From positions 1,302,001 to 1,366,000 of the forward strand of contig NZ_JAVDSL010000001.1 of assembly GCF_031455295.1 (NCBI RefSeq): a stretch of 64,000 bases of DNA, in the 5' to 3' direction. Positions within the stretch are counted from its first letter, which is position 1. Each line of letters opens with the position of its first letter. This stretch comes from Leifsonia sp. 1010. Its GTDB lineage: Bacteria; Actinomycetota; Actinomycetes; Actinomycetales; Microbacteriaceae. The notes under the pieces are model-generated. The model had not been told where the DNA came from. It saw only the letters and a list, made by a program, of their open reading frames with translations, and did not search any database. The position numbers were made by a program, and so were the translations under genes. Positions 1 to 8,654 of this stretch are shown here, one piece after another.

Positions 1-651
1 CACCAGCCGGCCGAAGGCGCGCGCGATCCCGCGGACGCTCGTGCCGAAGAGCGGTGCGCCGCAGCCGTCGATCGCATCGTGCCCGACCGGCACGCCGGTC
101 AGCTCCGCCATGGTGGCACGAATGTGCTGCTGCAGCGGATGCTGCGGGTCGAGGTAGCCGTCGGTCGGCCACTCGTTGGTCGCCGCGGCGAGGAGCATCG
201 CGGCGTGCTTGCCGGAGCAGTTCATCCGCACGCGCGAGCGTCCCTCGCCGTCGCGCAGCATCCGCTCGAACGTCGCCTCGTCCTCGGGCCGGTCGACCGG
301 GCAGCCGAGCGCAGCGTCGTCGACGCCCGCGCGGGTCAGCAGCTCGCGCACCAGCCGGACGTGCTCGTCCTCGCCCATGTGGCTGCCCGCAGCGATGGCG
401 AGCTCCGGACCGGCCAGCGGCGCGCCAGCGGTCAGGCAGCCGAGAGCCTGCAGCGGCTTCACGGTGCTGCGCGGCAGCACCACGGCATCCGGGTCGCCGA
501 GCTCGATCAGCGGGCGGCCCGCGGGGTCGAGTGCCACGAGGCTCCCGAAGTGCCGGCTCTCGATGAGGCCGGAGCGCCGCACGACGGCCAGCTCGGCCAG
601 CTCGGTCGAGGAGTCGGCGGCGCGGACGGACACGGTGGGGGCGTCAGACAT
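1..651 (-). CDS. L-asparaginase II family protein (3' end cut by window)
   Basis: Predicted to hydrolyse L-asparagine to aspartate and ammonia in the cytoplasm. The 217 residues present match the asparaginase II family (the Rhizobium AnsA/thermolabile type, not the E. coli AnsB fold): RSTVKPLQ at 61-68, SHMGE at 90-94, NCSGKHA at 144-150 and DGCGAPLF at 195-202. The family is usually somewhat over 300 residues, so about a third is missing beyond position 1. The ATG at 651 lies 8 bp inside the end of the upstream permease gene, so it is probably the last gene of the amino-acid transport operon and translationally coupled. The context suggests use of imported asparagine or related amino acids as nitrogen source; the transported substrate itself is inferred. 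Confidence 0.9.
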   Translation of the reverse strand, partial: MSDAPTVSVRAADSSTELAELAVVRRSGLIESRHFGSLVALDPAGRPLIELGDPDAVVLPRSTVKPLQALGCLTAGAPLAGPELAIAAGSHMGEDEHVRLVRELLTRAGVDDAALGCPVDRPEDEATFERMLRDGEGRSRVRMNCSGKHAAMLLAAATNEWPTDGYLDPQHPLQQHIRATMAELTGVPVGHDAIDGCGAPLFGTSVRGIARAFGRLV

Positions 652-1597
652 GGTCGGCTTTCGTGGAATCGGTGCCGTCGTCGACGTGCTCGACGGCGAC
701 GACGGCGGGAAGCGTCGGGAGGACGGGCTGCGGCGAGGTGCGCCGACGCGAGCCGCGCTGCAGCCGCGACGCGAAGGCCGAGAGGCTGCCGTTGACGATG
801 AGGTAGATCACCGTCACCGCGACGTAGGTGGGGATGAGCAGGTGCAGGTACGAGGCGAGCACCTGCCCGCGGTACAGCAGCTCGGTGAAGGCGACGATGT
901 AGCCGAGCGAGGTGTCCTTGAGGAGGCTGACGAACTGGGTCACGAGCGACGGTGTGACGTTGCGCACCGCCTGGGGGAGCACCACGTACGTCATCGCCTG
1001 GACCGGACGCATCCCGAGGCTGAGGGCCGCCTCGCGCTGTCCGCGCGGGAGGCTGAGGATGCCGGCGCGGATGATCTCGGCGAACACCGCGGCGTTCGCG
1101 ATGGTGAGCGGCACGACCAGCTTCCAGAGCGTCGGCAGGTTGATGCCGATCTGGGGGAGGCCGAACAGCATCAGGTAGATGACCAGAAGTACCGGGACGG
1201 TGCGGGCGATCTCGATGTAGAGCCCGCAGATGAAGCGGATCCACCGCACCTGGCTGACCCGGCCGAGAGCGAGCACGGTTCCGAACGCAGCGCCGAGCAC
1301 CGCGACGATCGCAGCCGCCTCCAATGTGCCCAGGAGTCCGACCAGCAGGTACTGCCAGATCGCCCACTCCGTGAACGGCGCCCAGCGCTCGACCGCGAGC
1401 TGGCCGTGGGCCGCGAACTGCCAGAGACCCAGACCGACGATCATGGCGAAGACGACGACGCTGACGATCGACCCGATGAGGATGTTGCGACGGCCGCGCG
1501 GGCCGGGAACGTCGTAGATGAAGGAGGCGCCGTACTGGCGCTTCGGGCGGCGAGGGCGCGCAGGAGCCGGCCGGTCCGGGATGAGCTGTGCGGTCAT
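644..1597 (-). CDS. Polar amino-acid ABC transporter permease (GluD-like)
   Basis: Inner-membrane permease of 317 residues for a glutamate/glutamine-type ABC importer. It has a positively charged cytoplasmic N-terminus (about 60 residues), several hydrophobic segments and the EAA loop signature (EAALSLGMRPVQAM followed by VLPQAVRNV), which docks to the ATPase. The start MTAQLIPD at 1597 was chosen because it overlaps the stop of the preceding permease by ATGA; the open frame extends upstream but only as antisense-like sequence of the neighbour. Gene order ATPase, binding protein, permease, permease matches the corynebacterial gluABCD arrangement. The C-terminal tail overlaps the asparaginase start by 8 bp. 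Confidence 0.92.
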   Translation of the reverse strand: MTAQLIPDRPAPARPRRPKRQYGASFIYDVPGPRGRRNILIGSIVSVVVFAMIVGLGLWQFAAHGQLAVERWAPFTEWAIWQYLLVGLLGTLEAAAIVAVLGAAFGTVLALGRVSQVRWIRFICGLYIEIARTVPVLLVIYLMLFGLPQIGINLPTLWKLVVPLTIANAAVFAEIIRAGILSLPRGQREAALSLGMRPVQAMTYVVLPQAVRNVTPSLVTQFVSLLKDTSLGYIVAFTELLYRGQVLASYLHLLIPTYVAVTVIYLIVNGSLSAFASRLQRGSRRRTSPQPVLPTLPAVVAVEHVDDGTDSTKADHV

Positions 1598-2238
1598 CGG
1601 GCGATCGCCACCTTCCGCTCGACCCAGCCGGCGGCAAGGCCGATGGCGAGGGCGATGGCCATGTAGATGAGTCCCGCGCTGGAGAAGATCAGGATGGGCT
1701 GCGCGGCGACGAGGTTGACCTTGTTGACCTCGGCGGTGAGCTCGACGACGCCGACGGCCGCCGCCAGCGCGGTGTTCATGGCGAGCGCGATCATGACGTT
1801 GCCGATGGGCTGCACGACCGCCCGAAGCGCCTGCGGGACGACGACGTAGCGCAGCGACTGCCACAGCGTGAGTCCGAGCGCACGGGAGGCCTCGACCTGG
1901 CCGACAGGGACGGTGTTCACACCCGATCGCACCGCCTCGGCGACGTACGCCGCCTCGTAGACCGTGAGCACGATGATCGCGGTCGGGGTCAGCGGAAGGA
2001 GGATGCCTGCGTCCGGCAGGGCGAACACCGCGAGCAGCAGCAGGGCCAGCAGCGGGACGTTGATGAAGAACTGGACGTACAGGAACGCAGCCGCGCGGAG
2101 CACCGGGATGGGGCTGACGCGGGCGATCGTGACCAGCACGCCGAGCACGATGGAGCCGACGCCGGCCACCACGGCCATCAGCAGCGTGGTGCCGAGTGCC
2201 TGGGCCAGCGGCCCGAGGTTGTCGATCAGGGGATTCAT
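1594..2238 (-). CDS. Polar amino-acid ABC transporter permease (GluC-like)
   Basis: First of two paired permeases (214 residues) of the amino-acid importer. The hydrophobic protein carries the HisM/GlnP-family EAA region (EASRALGLTLWQSLRYVVVP, followed by QALR) in its second half. The start MNPLIDNLG at 2238 gives a typical N-terminus and a 107-bp gap to the binding-protein gene; the longer open frame upstream encodes nothing family-like. It overlaps the next permease by 4 bp (ATGA at 1594-1597), indicating coupled translation and a heterodimeric membrane pore. The substrate cannot be fixed from sequence; glutamate, glutamine, aspartate or asparagine are plausible. Confidence 0.92.
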   Translation of the reverse strand: MNPLIDNLGPLAQALGTTLLMAVVAGVGSIVLGVLVTIARVSPIPVLRAAAFLYVQFFINVPLLALLLLAVFALPDAGILLPLTPTAIIVLTVYEAAYVAEAVRSGVNTVPVGQVEASRALGLTLWQSLRYVVVPQALRAVVQPIGNVMIALAMNTALAAAVGVVELTAEVNKVNLVAAQPILIFSSAGLIYMAIALAIGLAAGWVERKVAIAR

Positions 2239-2345
2239 CGTTCTCTCGTCGAGTGGTCGGGAAGGAGCGTCAGCGGAGGGGCCGGATGCGCGCGGGCCTG
2301 TGTGGGTGCCTCTCGCGCGCATCCGGCCGGTCTGGTGCGGTCGGA

Positions 2346-3284
2346 TCAGGAGCCGGGGACGGACCCGATCTCCGGCGGCGTCGGGATCTCCGAGTCGGTC
2401 ACGGTGCCGAGCGTGGTCTTCCACGCCTTGCCCCACTGGCCGTCCTTCTGGATGGTCTTCAGCCACTCGTTGACGAACTTCTTGAAGTCGTCGTCCCCGT
2501 GCTTCAGGCCGATGCCGTACGGCTCCTTGGTGAAGGGCTGCCCGACGACCTTGATCTGCTTCTCGCTGGCGGCGTCGCTCGCGAGCAGCGTGTAGTCCTG
2601 CACGTAGGCGTCGCCGCGGCCCTGAATGAGCGCCTGGACGGCTGCCGGGTCGGTGCCGAACGCGGTGACGGTCGCCTTCGGGGCGATCTTCGGCACCTCG
2701 GTGACGGCCGGCGTGTTGGCGCCGACGATCACGTTCTTGCCGTCGAGGTCCTTCTCGCTCTTGATGTCCTTGTTGTCGCTCTTGACCGCGACGGCGAGGC
2801 CGGACTCGAAGTACGGACCGGCGAAGGCGACCTGCTTGGCCCGCTCCTCGGTGATCGTGTACGTGTTGAAGACGACGTCGACGGTGTCGTTCTGCAGCAT
2901 CGCCTCGCGGGTCTCGGAGGCGGGCGGCACGATCTCGACGTTCGGCTTGCCGATGATGTAGATCGCGAGCAGCTTGGCCAGCTCGGCGTCGAAGCCGTTG
3001 ACCTTCTGCGGGTCGGTCGGGTCCTGCTGCGACAGCAGCGGGGCGTCGAGGGCCTCGGCGACGATGAGCTTGCCGCGCTTCTTGATCTTCTCCATGGTCG
3101 AGCCGGAGAGGATCAGGTCGGCCTTCGCGACGGGCGCGCCGGCGAGGACGGAGTCCCCCGACGCGGTCGAGCTCGCGTCGTTGCCGGGCAGTGCCGTGTT
3201 GCCGGAGCAGGCGGTGACGGCGAGCGTCACGGCCGCGAGCAGGACGCCGGCGACGGCGCTCTTCCTGCGGATGCTGCGGGTCAT
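2346..3284 (-). CDS. Amino-acid ABC transporter substrate-binding lipoprotein
   Basis: Extracytoplasmic solute-binding protein (family 3, SBP_bac_3), 312 residues, lipid-anchored to the outer face of the membrane. The N-terminus MTRSIRRK is followed by a hydrophobic stretch and a lipobox ending in VTAC, with Cys26 as the predicted lipidation site. Family-like segments include GFDAELAKLLA, EAMLQNDTVDVVF, FAGPYFESGLAVAVK and YGIGLKHGDDDFKKFVNEWL. I chose the ATG at 3284 because AAAGGG lies 9 nt upstream; an ATG at 3293 would add three residues but overlaps that Shine-Dalgarno. It sits between the ATPase and permease genes and should deliver polar amino acids to them. Confidence 0.93.
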   Translation of the reverse strand: MTRSIRRKSAVAGVLLAAVTLAVTACSGNTALPGNDASSTASGDSVLAGAPVAKADLILSGSTMEKIKKRGKLIVAEALDAPLLSQQDPTDPQKVNGFDAELAKLLAIYIIGKPNVEIVPPASETREAMLQNDTVDVVFNTYTITEERAKQVAFAGPYFESGLAVAVKSDNKDIKSEKDLDGKNVIVGANTPAVTEVPKIAPKATVTAFGTDPAAVQALIQGRGDAYVQDYTLLASDAASEKQIKVVGQPFTKEPYGIGLKHGDDDFKKFVNEWLKTIQKDGQWGKAWKTTLGTVTDSEIPTPPEIGSVPGS

Positions 3285-3357
3285 GGGATGCATCCCTTTC
3301 TGATTGGACTTCGGTGTGATGTGGAACGGTGGTGCGCGGCCTCGTGCGGTGCGGGTG

Positions 3358-4110
3358 CTAGTGCGAGAGCACGGAGGCCAGGAACGACTTCGCCCGCTCG
3401 GTGGCGGGGGAGTCGAAGAACTGTGCGGGAGGGGCCTGCTCGACGATCTGCCCGCGGTCCATGAAGACGACGCGGTCGGCGGCGCGGCGGGCGAAGCCCA
3501 TCTCGTGGGTGACGACGATCATCGTCATGCCCTCCTTCGCGAGGGAGGTCATCACATCGAGCACCTCGCCGACCATCTCGGGGTCGAGGGCGCTGGTCGG
3601 CTCGTCGAAGAGCATGACCTTCGGCTGCATGGCGAGAGCGCGGGCGATGGCCGCGCGCTGCTGCTGGCCGCCCGAGAGCTGCGCCGGGTGGCTGTCGGCC
3701 TTGTCGGCGATGCCGACCCGGTCGAGCAGCTCCATCGCCTGGACGCGTGCGGCATCCTTGCTCAGCTTGCGCACCTTGAGGGGAGCGAGGGTGACGTTCT
3801 CGAGGATCGTCCGGTGGGCGAACAGGTTGAACGACTGGAACACCATCCCGACCTCCGCCCGGAGCTTGGCGAGCGGTGCGCCCTCTTCCGGCAGCAGCTC
3901 GCCGTCGACGCGGATCTCGCCCGAGTCGATGGTCTCCAGGCGGTTGATGGACCGGCACAGCGTGGACTTGCCGGATCCGGACGGCCCGATCACCACGACG
4001 ACCTCGCGCTCGGCGACGTCGAGGTCGATGTTCTGCAGCACGTGGAGGTCGCCGAAGTGCTTGTCGACCGCGCGCAGGCTCACCATCGGCCGTGCGTCCG
4101 TTGCTGTCAT
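3358..4110 (-). CDS. Polar amino-acid ABC transporter ATP-binding protein
   Basis: ATPase subunit (250 residues) energising the amino-acid importer. All ABC hallmarks are visible: Walker [10 protein letters not shown] near residue 42, Q-loop in [13 protein letters not shown], signature [15 protein letters not shown], Walker [15 protein letters not shown] and the switch histidine in [10 protein letters not shown]. The closest named families are GlnQ/GluA. ATG at 4110 has GAGGA 6 nt upstream. It is the first gene of the minus-strand operon and is transcribed divergently from the ROK regulator across 164 bp that carry an inverted repeat, so regulation by that neighbour is possible but only inferred. 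Confidence 0.94.
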   Translation of the reverse strand: MTATDARPMVSLRAVDKHFGDLHVLQNIDLDVAEREVVVVIGPSGSGKSTLCRSINRLETIDSGEIRVDGELLPEEGAPLAKLRAEVGMVFQSFNLFAHRTILENVTLAPLKVRKLSKDAARVQAMELLDRVGIADKADSHPAQLSGGQQQRAAIARALAMQPKVMLFDEPTSALDPEMVGEVLDVMTSLAKEGMTMIVVTHEMGFARRAADRVVFMDRGQIVEQAPPAQFFDSPATERAKSFLASVLSH

Positions 4111-4175
4111 CCGGGTCCTCGCATCGTCGTCGGGAAGGTTTCGATGAGCGTACTAAGTATCGACGCTTGGCCGCA

Positions 4176-4202
4176 ATATCGAAATTAGTTAATCCGATAT
4201 CG
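4176..4202. promoter_or_regulatory. Imperfect inverted repeat in divergent ABC/ROK promoter region
   Basis: ATATCGAAATTA and TAATCCGATAT face each other around a GT centre, an AT-rich imperfect dyad in an otherwise GC-rich sequence. A further TATCGA copy lies at about 4158-4163. The position between the divergently transcribed amino-acid ABC operon and the ROK gene fits an operator, most simply for the ROK protein. A possible plus-strand -10 (TACAGT, 4214-4219) follows. No binding evidence is available. Confidence 0.45.
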
Positions 4203-4274
4203 AACGAAGTCGGTACAGTATCCTCGACGCAGGACGGCGGGCAGCAGGCCCATCGCCGCAGAGGGGATGCCGCG

Positions 4275-5462
4275 ATGACGAGCACGATGGAGGGGACGTC
4301 CGTCCTTGCCGGGCCGGGCAGTCCTGGCGGCATCCTGGAGCTCGTCCGCTCCGGCCGGTCCCGTTCGCGGGCGGATCTCGCCCGCAGCACCGGCCTCTCG
4401 CCCTCGACGGTTTCGCAGCGCGTCGACGCCCTCATCGCCGCCGGTTACCTCCGCGAGGCGGGTGCGGGCGTCTCACACGGCGGCCGCCGCCCGCGCGCCC
4501 TCGAAGTGGATGCGTCCACCGGCGTCGTCTGCGCCGCCGACCTCGGCTCGCATCACGCCACCTTCGGGCTCATCGACCTGAGCGGGCGCGTGCTGGCCTC
4601 CCGGACCGAGCCGATGGACATCTCCACCGGCCCCACCGCCATTCTCAGCTGGATCGCCGAGGTCGGCGCCGAACTGACGGAGGCGCACGCGCAGCCGGGC
4701 CAGACGCTCCGCGGATTCGGGATCGGACTCCCCGGCCCTGTCGACTCCACCACCGGCCGTATGGTGTCGCCTTCGCGCATGCCCGGCTGGAACGGTGTGG
4801 ATGTGGCCGCCGAGCTCTCCGCGATCACCGGGCTCCCCGCCGCGGCCGATAACGACGCCAACCTGATGGCGCTCGGCGAGTACGACACCCTGGGCGGCAA
4901 TGTCGGCGAGCTCGTCTTCGTGAAGGCGGGATCGAGCATCGGCTGCGGCATCGTCGCCTTCGGCGGCGTCTACCACGGCCACCACGGCATGGCGGGCGAC
5001 ATCAGCCACGTCACCGTCCCCGGCGCCCCCGCGGTGCTCTGCTCGTGCGGCCGGATCGGCTGCCTGGATGCGGTGGCCGGCGGCGCCGCGATCGTCCAGG
5101 CGCTGCGGTCCTCCGGCGTCGAGATCTCCGACACCCGCGAGGTGCTCGCACTGGCCCGGGACGCGCATCCACGCGCCACGCAGGAGCTCCGGGAGGCGGG
5201 CCTCCGCACGGGTGGAGTGCTCGCGACGATCATGAACTTCTTCAACCCGCAGCGGCTGGTGCTCGGCGGCATCCTGGGCGAGGCCGAGGCGTTCGTCGCC
5301 GGCGTGCGCTCGGCCATCTACTCGGACTGCCTGCCGATGATCACCGACCAGCTCGACATCGCGGTGAGCGTCGCCAAAGAGCAGGCGGGCATCCGCGGGG
5401 CCGGGCGGCTCATCCTCGACTCGGTGTTCGACCCGGCGCGCGTCGACCTCGTCGTCCGATGA
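4275..5462 (+). CDS. ROK family transcriptional regulator
   Basis: Probable sugar-responsive repressor of 395 residues. An N-terminal winged HTH (SRADLARSTGLSPSTVSQRVDAL cut here as SRADLARSTG and SPSTVSQRVD, about residues 30-60) precedes a ROK kinase-like domain with the phosphate motif DLGSHHATFGLIDLSG, FGIGLPGPVD and the zinc-binding signature CSCGRIGCLD. ATG at 4275 lies after GGGGATG-type sequence and begins the domain without excess residues; the open frame runs upstream only through promoter DNA. Its stop overlaps the next gene by ATGA, so it is co-transcribed with the oxidoreductase. Whether it retains kinase activity is not evident; the HTH favours regulation. Confidence 0.9.
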   Translation: MTSTMEGTSVLAGPGSPGGILELVRSGRSRSRADLARSTGLSPSTVSQRVDALIAAGYLREAGAGVSHGGRRPRALEVDASTGVVCAADLGSHHATFGLIDLSGRVLASRTEPMDISTGPTAILSWIAEVGAELTEAHAQPGQTLRGFGIGLPGPVDSTTGRMVSPSRMPGWNGVDVAAELSAITGLPAAADNDANLMALGEYDTLGGNVGELVFVKAGSSIGCGIVAFGGVYHGHHGMAGDISHVTVPGAPAVLCSCGRIGCLDAVAGGAAIVQALRSSGVEISDTREVLALARDAHPRATQELREAGLRTGGVLATIMNFFNPQRLVLGGILGEAEAFVAGVRSAIYSDCLPMITDQLDIAVSVAKEQAGIRGAGRLILDSVFDPARVDLVVR

Positions 5463-6367
5463 CCCAGGCCGTCGCCATCGTCGGCGCCGGCCGGATGGGC
5501 CGGGCGCACGCGGCGGCATGGGCGGCCAACGACGTCCCGGTGCTGTACGCGGTGTCGCCGCGACGCCGTCCGGATCTCCCGGAGGCGCCCGACGCCCGCT
5601 GGGCCACCCGGCTGGCGGAGGCGCTCGACGACCCCGCCGTCACCATCGTCTCCATCTGCACCCCGACCCCGTCGCATGCCGACCTGGCCATCCAGGCGCT
5701 CGAGGCGGGTCGTCACGTACTGCTCGAGAAGCCCATCGCGCTGACCGTGGAGGACGCCGAGCGTGTGCAGGCCGCGGCGGCCCGGGCGCGTGGGACGCTG
5801 ATGGTCGCGCACGTCGTCCGGTTCTTCCCCGGCTACGCGGCACTCGCGGAACGCGTCGCGGCCGGGGCCGTCGGCCGTCCACGCGTGGTGCGCGCGTCGC
5901 GGATCTCGGCGGCGCCGGTCGGCTATGACTGGCTGGAGGACGAATCGCGGTCCGGCGGGATGCTCGTCGACTTCGCGATCCACGACATCGACCAGGCGTC
6001 CTCCTACCTCGGTCGCGCTGTCGCCGTGACCAGCATCCCGTCGGCGGGTGCGGGCTTCGGCGTCCCGGTCATGACGACGATCGAGTACGAGGGCGGCGGC
6101 GTCGCCCAGGTGCTCAGCGTGTCCGACCTCCCCGAGGGCCAGGCCTTCCGCACGACGTTCGAGGTCGTCGGCGACACGGGGGTGGATGCGGCGGAGCCGG
6201 AGGCCGGCGACGCGTTCGCCGGGCAGGCGCGCTACTTCCTCGACTGCGTGACCGCGGGCGTGCCGACCACCCGAGCGCCCGTCTCCTCCGCGGTCGAGGC
6301 ACTGCGTGTGGCCGTCGCGGCGCGGGAGTCCGCGCGCACCGGGCGACGAATCCTGCTGCCCCGGTAG
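5459..6367 (+). CDS. Gfo/Idh/MocA family NAD(P)-dependent oxidoreductase
   Basis: Putative sugar or inositol dehydrogenase, 302 residues. The N-terminal Rossmann fold has GAGRMGRAHA at about residues 8-17, the family EKPIAL motif follows near residue 93 and a HDIDQASSYL segment carries the likely catalytic histidine region. The protein is slightly shorter than many family members (about 330-350). The start MTQAVAIVG at 5459 overlaps the ROK stop by four bases. It lies between the ROK regulator and an alpha-glucosidase, so it is presumably involved in metabolism of a glucose-containing carbohydrate; the substrate is unknown. Confidence 0.9.
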   Translation: MTQAVAIVGAGRMGRAHAAAWAANDVPVLYAVSPRRRPDLPEAPDARWATRLAEALDDPAVTIVSICTPTPSHADLAIQALEAGRHVLLEKPIALTVEDAERVQAAAARARGTLMVAHVVRFFPGYAALAERVAAGAVGRPRVVRASRISAAPVGYDWLEDESRSGGMLVDFAIHDIDQASSYLGRAVAVTSIPSAGAGFGVPVMTTIEYEGGGVAQVLSVSDLPEGQAFRTTFEVVGDTGVDAAEPEAGDAFAGQARYFLDCVTAGVPTTRAPVSSAVEALRVAVAARESARTGRRILLPR

Positions 6368-6376
6368 GGTGGGCGC

Positions 6377-8101
6377 GTGAGCGACAAGTGGTGGCAGTCG
6401 GCGGTCGTCTATCAGGTCTATCCGCGCAGCTTCGCGGACAGCGACGGAGACGGGATCGGTGACCTGCGCGGGGTGATCGAGCACCTCGACTACCTGAACG
6501 AACTCGGCGTCGACGTGGTCTGGCTCTCGCCGATCTACGCGTCCCCGCACGACGACAACGGCTACGACATCAGCGACTACCGCGCGATCGACCCGCTGTT
6601 CGGCACGTTCGACGACTTCGACGAACTCCTCGAAGGGATGCACGCCCGCGGCATGAAGCTGGTCATGGACCTCGTCGTCAACCACACGTCCGACGAGCAT
6701 CCGTGGTTCATCGAGTCGGCGTCCTCCACCGACAACCCCAAGCGCGACTGGTACTGGTGGCGTCCGGCGCGCGAGGGCACGCAGCCGGGCGAACAGGGCG
6801 CGGAGCCGACCAACTGGGGCTCCTTCTTCTCCGGACCGGCCTGGCAGCTCGACCCGCAGACCGGCGAGTACTACCTCCACCTGTTCTCGCGCAAGCAGCC
6901 GGACCTCAACTGGGAGAACCCGGAGGTGCGCGACGCGGTCTACGAGATGATGAACTGGTGGCTCGACCGCGGGGTCGACGGCTTCCGGATGGACGTCATC
7001 AACTTCATCTCCAAGGTCACCTCGCTGCCCGACGGGGTCGTCCCGGAGGGCGCCCTCTACGGCGACGCGTACCCGTACTTCGCGCAGGGCCCGCGCATCC
7101 ACGAGTTCCTGCACGAGATGCACGAGCGCGTGTTCGCCGGGCGCGAGGACCGCTACCTGACCGTCGGCGAGATGCCGGGCGTCGACATCGAGCAGGCACG
7201 CAGGTTCACGGACCCCCGCAACGGCGAGCTCGACATGGTGTTCCAGTTCGAGCACGTCGACCTCGACCACGGACCGGGCGGCAAGTGGGACCACCGCCCG
7301 CTCAGCGTCCTCGACCTCAAGCGCAACCTCTCCACGTGGCAGGAGGGGCTCGCCGACCTCGGCTGGAACAGCCTGTACTGGAACAACCACGACCAGCCGC
7401 GCGTCGTCAGCCGCTTCGGCGACGACGGCGAGCACCGCATCCCGTCGGCGAAAGCGCTCGGCACCGTGCTGCACCTCATGCGCGGCACGCCGTACGTCTA
7501 CCAGGGCGAGGAGCTCGGGATGACGAACGTCCCGTTCTCCTCGATCGACGACTTCCGCGACATCGAGTCGCTGAATCACTACGCGGAAGCCGTCGACATC
7601 CTGGGCGCTCCCGCGGAGGACGTGCTGGCGGCGCTGCGGCGGACCAGCCGCGACAATGCCCGCACGCCGATGCAGTGGACGTCCGGTCCGCACGCCGGCT
7701 TCACCACCGGGACGCCGTGGATCACGGTCAACCCGAACGCGGCCGAGATCAACGCCGAAGCCGAGGTGGCCGATCCGAACTCGGTGTTCGCCCACTACCG
7801 GGCGCTCATCGACCTGCGCCATCGGTCGGAGGTCGTCGCGACCGGGGACTACGCGCTCGTGCTTCCGGAGCATCCCCAGGTCTTCGCGTACACCCGCAGT
7901 CTCGGCGAGCGGTCGTTGCTGGTGCTGGCGAACCTCAGCAGCGAGCCGGCGACGTTCGATGCTGCGCAGCTTCCCGCCTGGGCGGTCGGTGGTGGCGATG
8001 CGCGTGCGGCCGAACTGGTGCTCTCCAACCTGGGCTCCGCGACCGAGGCGACGAGCGGATCGCTGCGCCCCTGGGAGGCCGTGGTCTACTCCCGGGCCTG
8101 A
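6377..8101 (+). CDS. GH13 alpha-glucosidase / oligo-1,6-glucosidase
   Basis: Cytoplasmic alpha-glucosidase of 574 residues, with no signal peptide. GH13 catalytic residues are all present: nucleophile Asp206 in GFRMDVINF, acid/base Glu265 in VGEMPG and Asp339 in NNHDQPR; the N-terminus WWQSAVVYQVYPRSFADSDG is typical of subfamilies that cleave isomaltose, trehalose-like or sucrose-type oligosaccharides. The GTG start at 6377 follows the previous gene by 9 bp, with GGTAGGGTGGG as a ribosome-binding stretch. It completes the ROK-oxidoreductase-glucosidase operon and should release glucose from imported oligosaccharides. Exact specificity cannot be read from the sequence. Confidence 0.94.
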   Translation: MSDKWWQSAVVYQVYPRSFADSDGDGIGDLRGVIEHLDYLNELGVDVVWLSPIYASPHDDNGYDISDYRAIDPLFGTFDDFDELLEGMHARGMKLVMDLVVNHTSDEHPWFIESASSTDNPKRDWYWWRPAREGTQPGEQGAEPTNWGSFFSGPAWQLDPQTGEYYLHLFSRKQPDLNWENPEVRDAVYEMMNWWLDRGVDGFRMDVINFISKVTSLPDGVVPEGALYGDAYPYFAQGPRIHEFLHEMHERVFAGREDRYLTVGEMPGVDIEQARRFTDPRNGELDMVFQFEHVDLDHGPGGKWDHRPLSVLDLKRNLSTWQEGLADLGWNSLYWNNHDQPRVVSRFGDDGEHRIPSAKALGTVLHLMRGTPYVYQGEELGMTNVPFSSIDDFRDIESLNHYAEAVDILGAPAEDVLAALRRTSRDNARTPMQWTSGPHAGFTTGTPWITVNPNAAEINAEAEVADPNSVFAHYRALIDLRHRSEVVATGDYALVLPEHPQVFAYTRSLGERSLLVLANLSSEPATFDAAQLPAWAVGGGDARAAELVLSNLGSATEATSGSLRPWEAVVYSRA

Positions 8102-8174
8102 CGCTCAGGTGAGGTCGTCCTTGCGCCGGCGGCGTGCCGGGTGTGGGATGGGCGACACGACCCGGGAGGCGACG

Positions 8175-8618
8175 ATGGGCAACTATGTGGCGCGTGCGGA
8201 GATCGACGTGGCCGCACCGCGGCGTGCGGTGTGGGATGTGCTGACCACGAACGGCGCGCGGCCGGAGATCCTGTTCGGCGCCGAGGTGGTGTCCGACTGG
8301 CGCCTGGGGTCGGAGATCGTCTGGCGCGGCGAATGGCAGGGCAAGGCGTTCGAGGACCACGGGCGGGTGATCGAACTGGAGGATCGCGAGGAGCCGTGGC
8401 GCGTGGTGCTGACGCATTTCAGCCCGTTGAGCGGCCTGCCCGACGAGCCGGAGAACTACCACACGCTTCGGTTCGAGCTGGATGAGATCCCCGGCGGAAC
8501 GCGGGTGACGCTCGACCAGGACAACAACCCGACGCGGGAGGCCGCCGAGCACTCCCGGGCGAACTGGGCGCAGATGCTGGAGGGCGTGAAGACGGTGGCC
8601 GAGCGCGACGCGCGGTAG
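8175..8618 (+). CDS. SRPBCC (START-like) domain protein
   Basis: Small soluble protein of 147 residues with the SRPBCC/AHSA1 pattern: ARAEIDVAAPRRAVWDVLT at the N-terminus, a central EIVWRGEWQGKAFEDHG and the C-terminal THFSPLSGLPDEPENYHTL with a following helix (HSRANWAQMLEGVKTVAER). Such proteins bind hydrophobic ligands; the ligand here is unknown. I chose ATG 8175 because GGGAGG lies 5 nt upstream; an in-frame ATG at 8148 is less well supported. The gene is separated by 73 bp from the glucosidase and converges with a TetR gene, so a link to either is uncertain. Confidence 0.85.
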   Translation: MGNYVARAEIDVAAPRRAVWDVLTTNGARPEILFGAEVVSDWRLGSEIVWRGEWQGKAFEDHGRVIELEDREEPWRVVLTHFSPLSGLPDEPENYHTLRFELDEIPGGTRVTLDQDNNPTREAAEHSRANWAQMLEGVKTVAERDAR

Positions 8619-8654
8619 GCGTCCGGTCGCCGGTTGGTCGGCGCGGGCGTCCGA

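Noticed and set aside
5318-7873. Long minus-strand open frame (about 850 codons)
   Set aside because: It is antisense to the Gfo/Idh and GH13 genes and shows only shadow composition.
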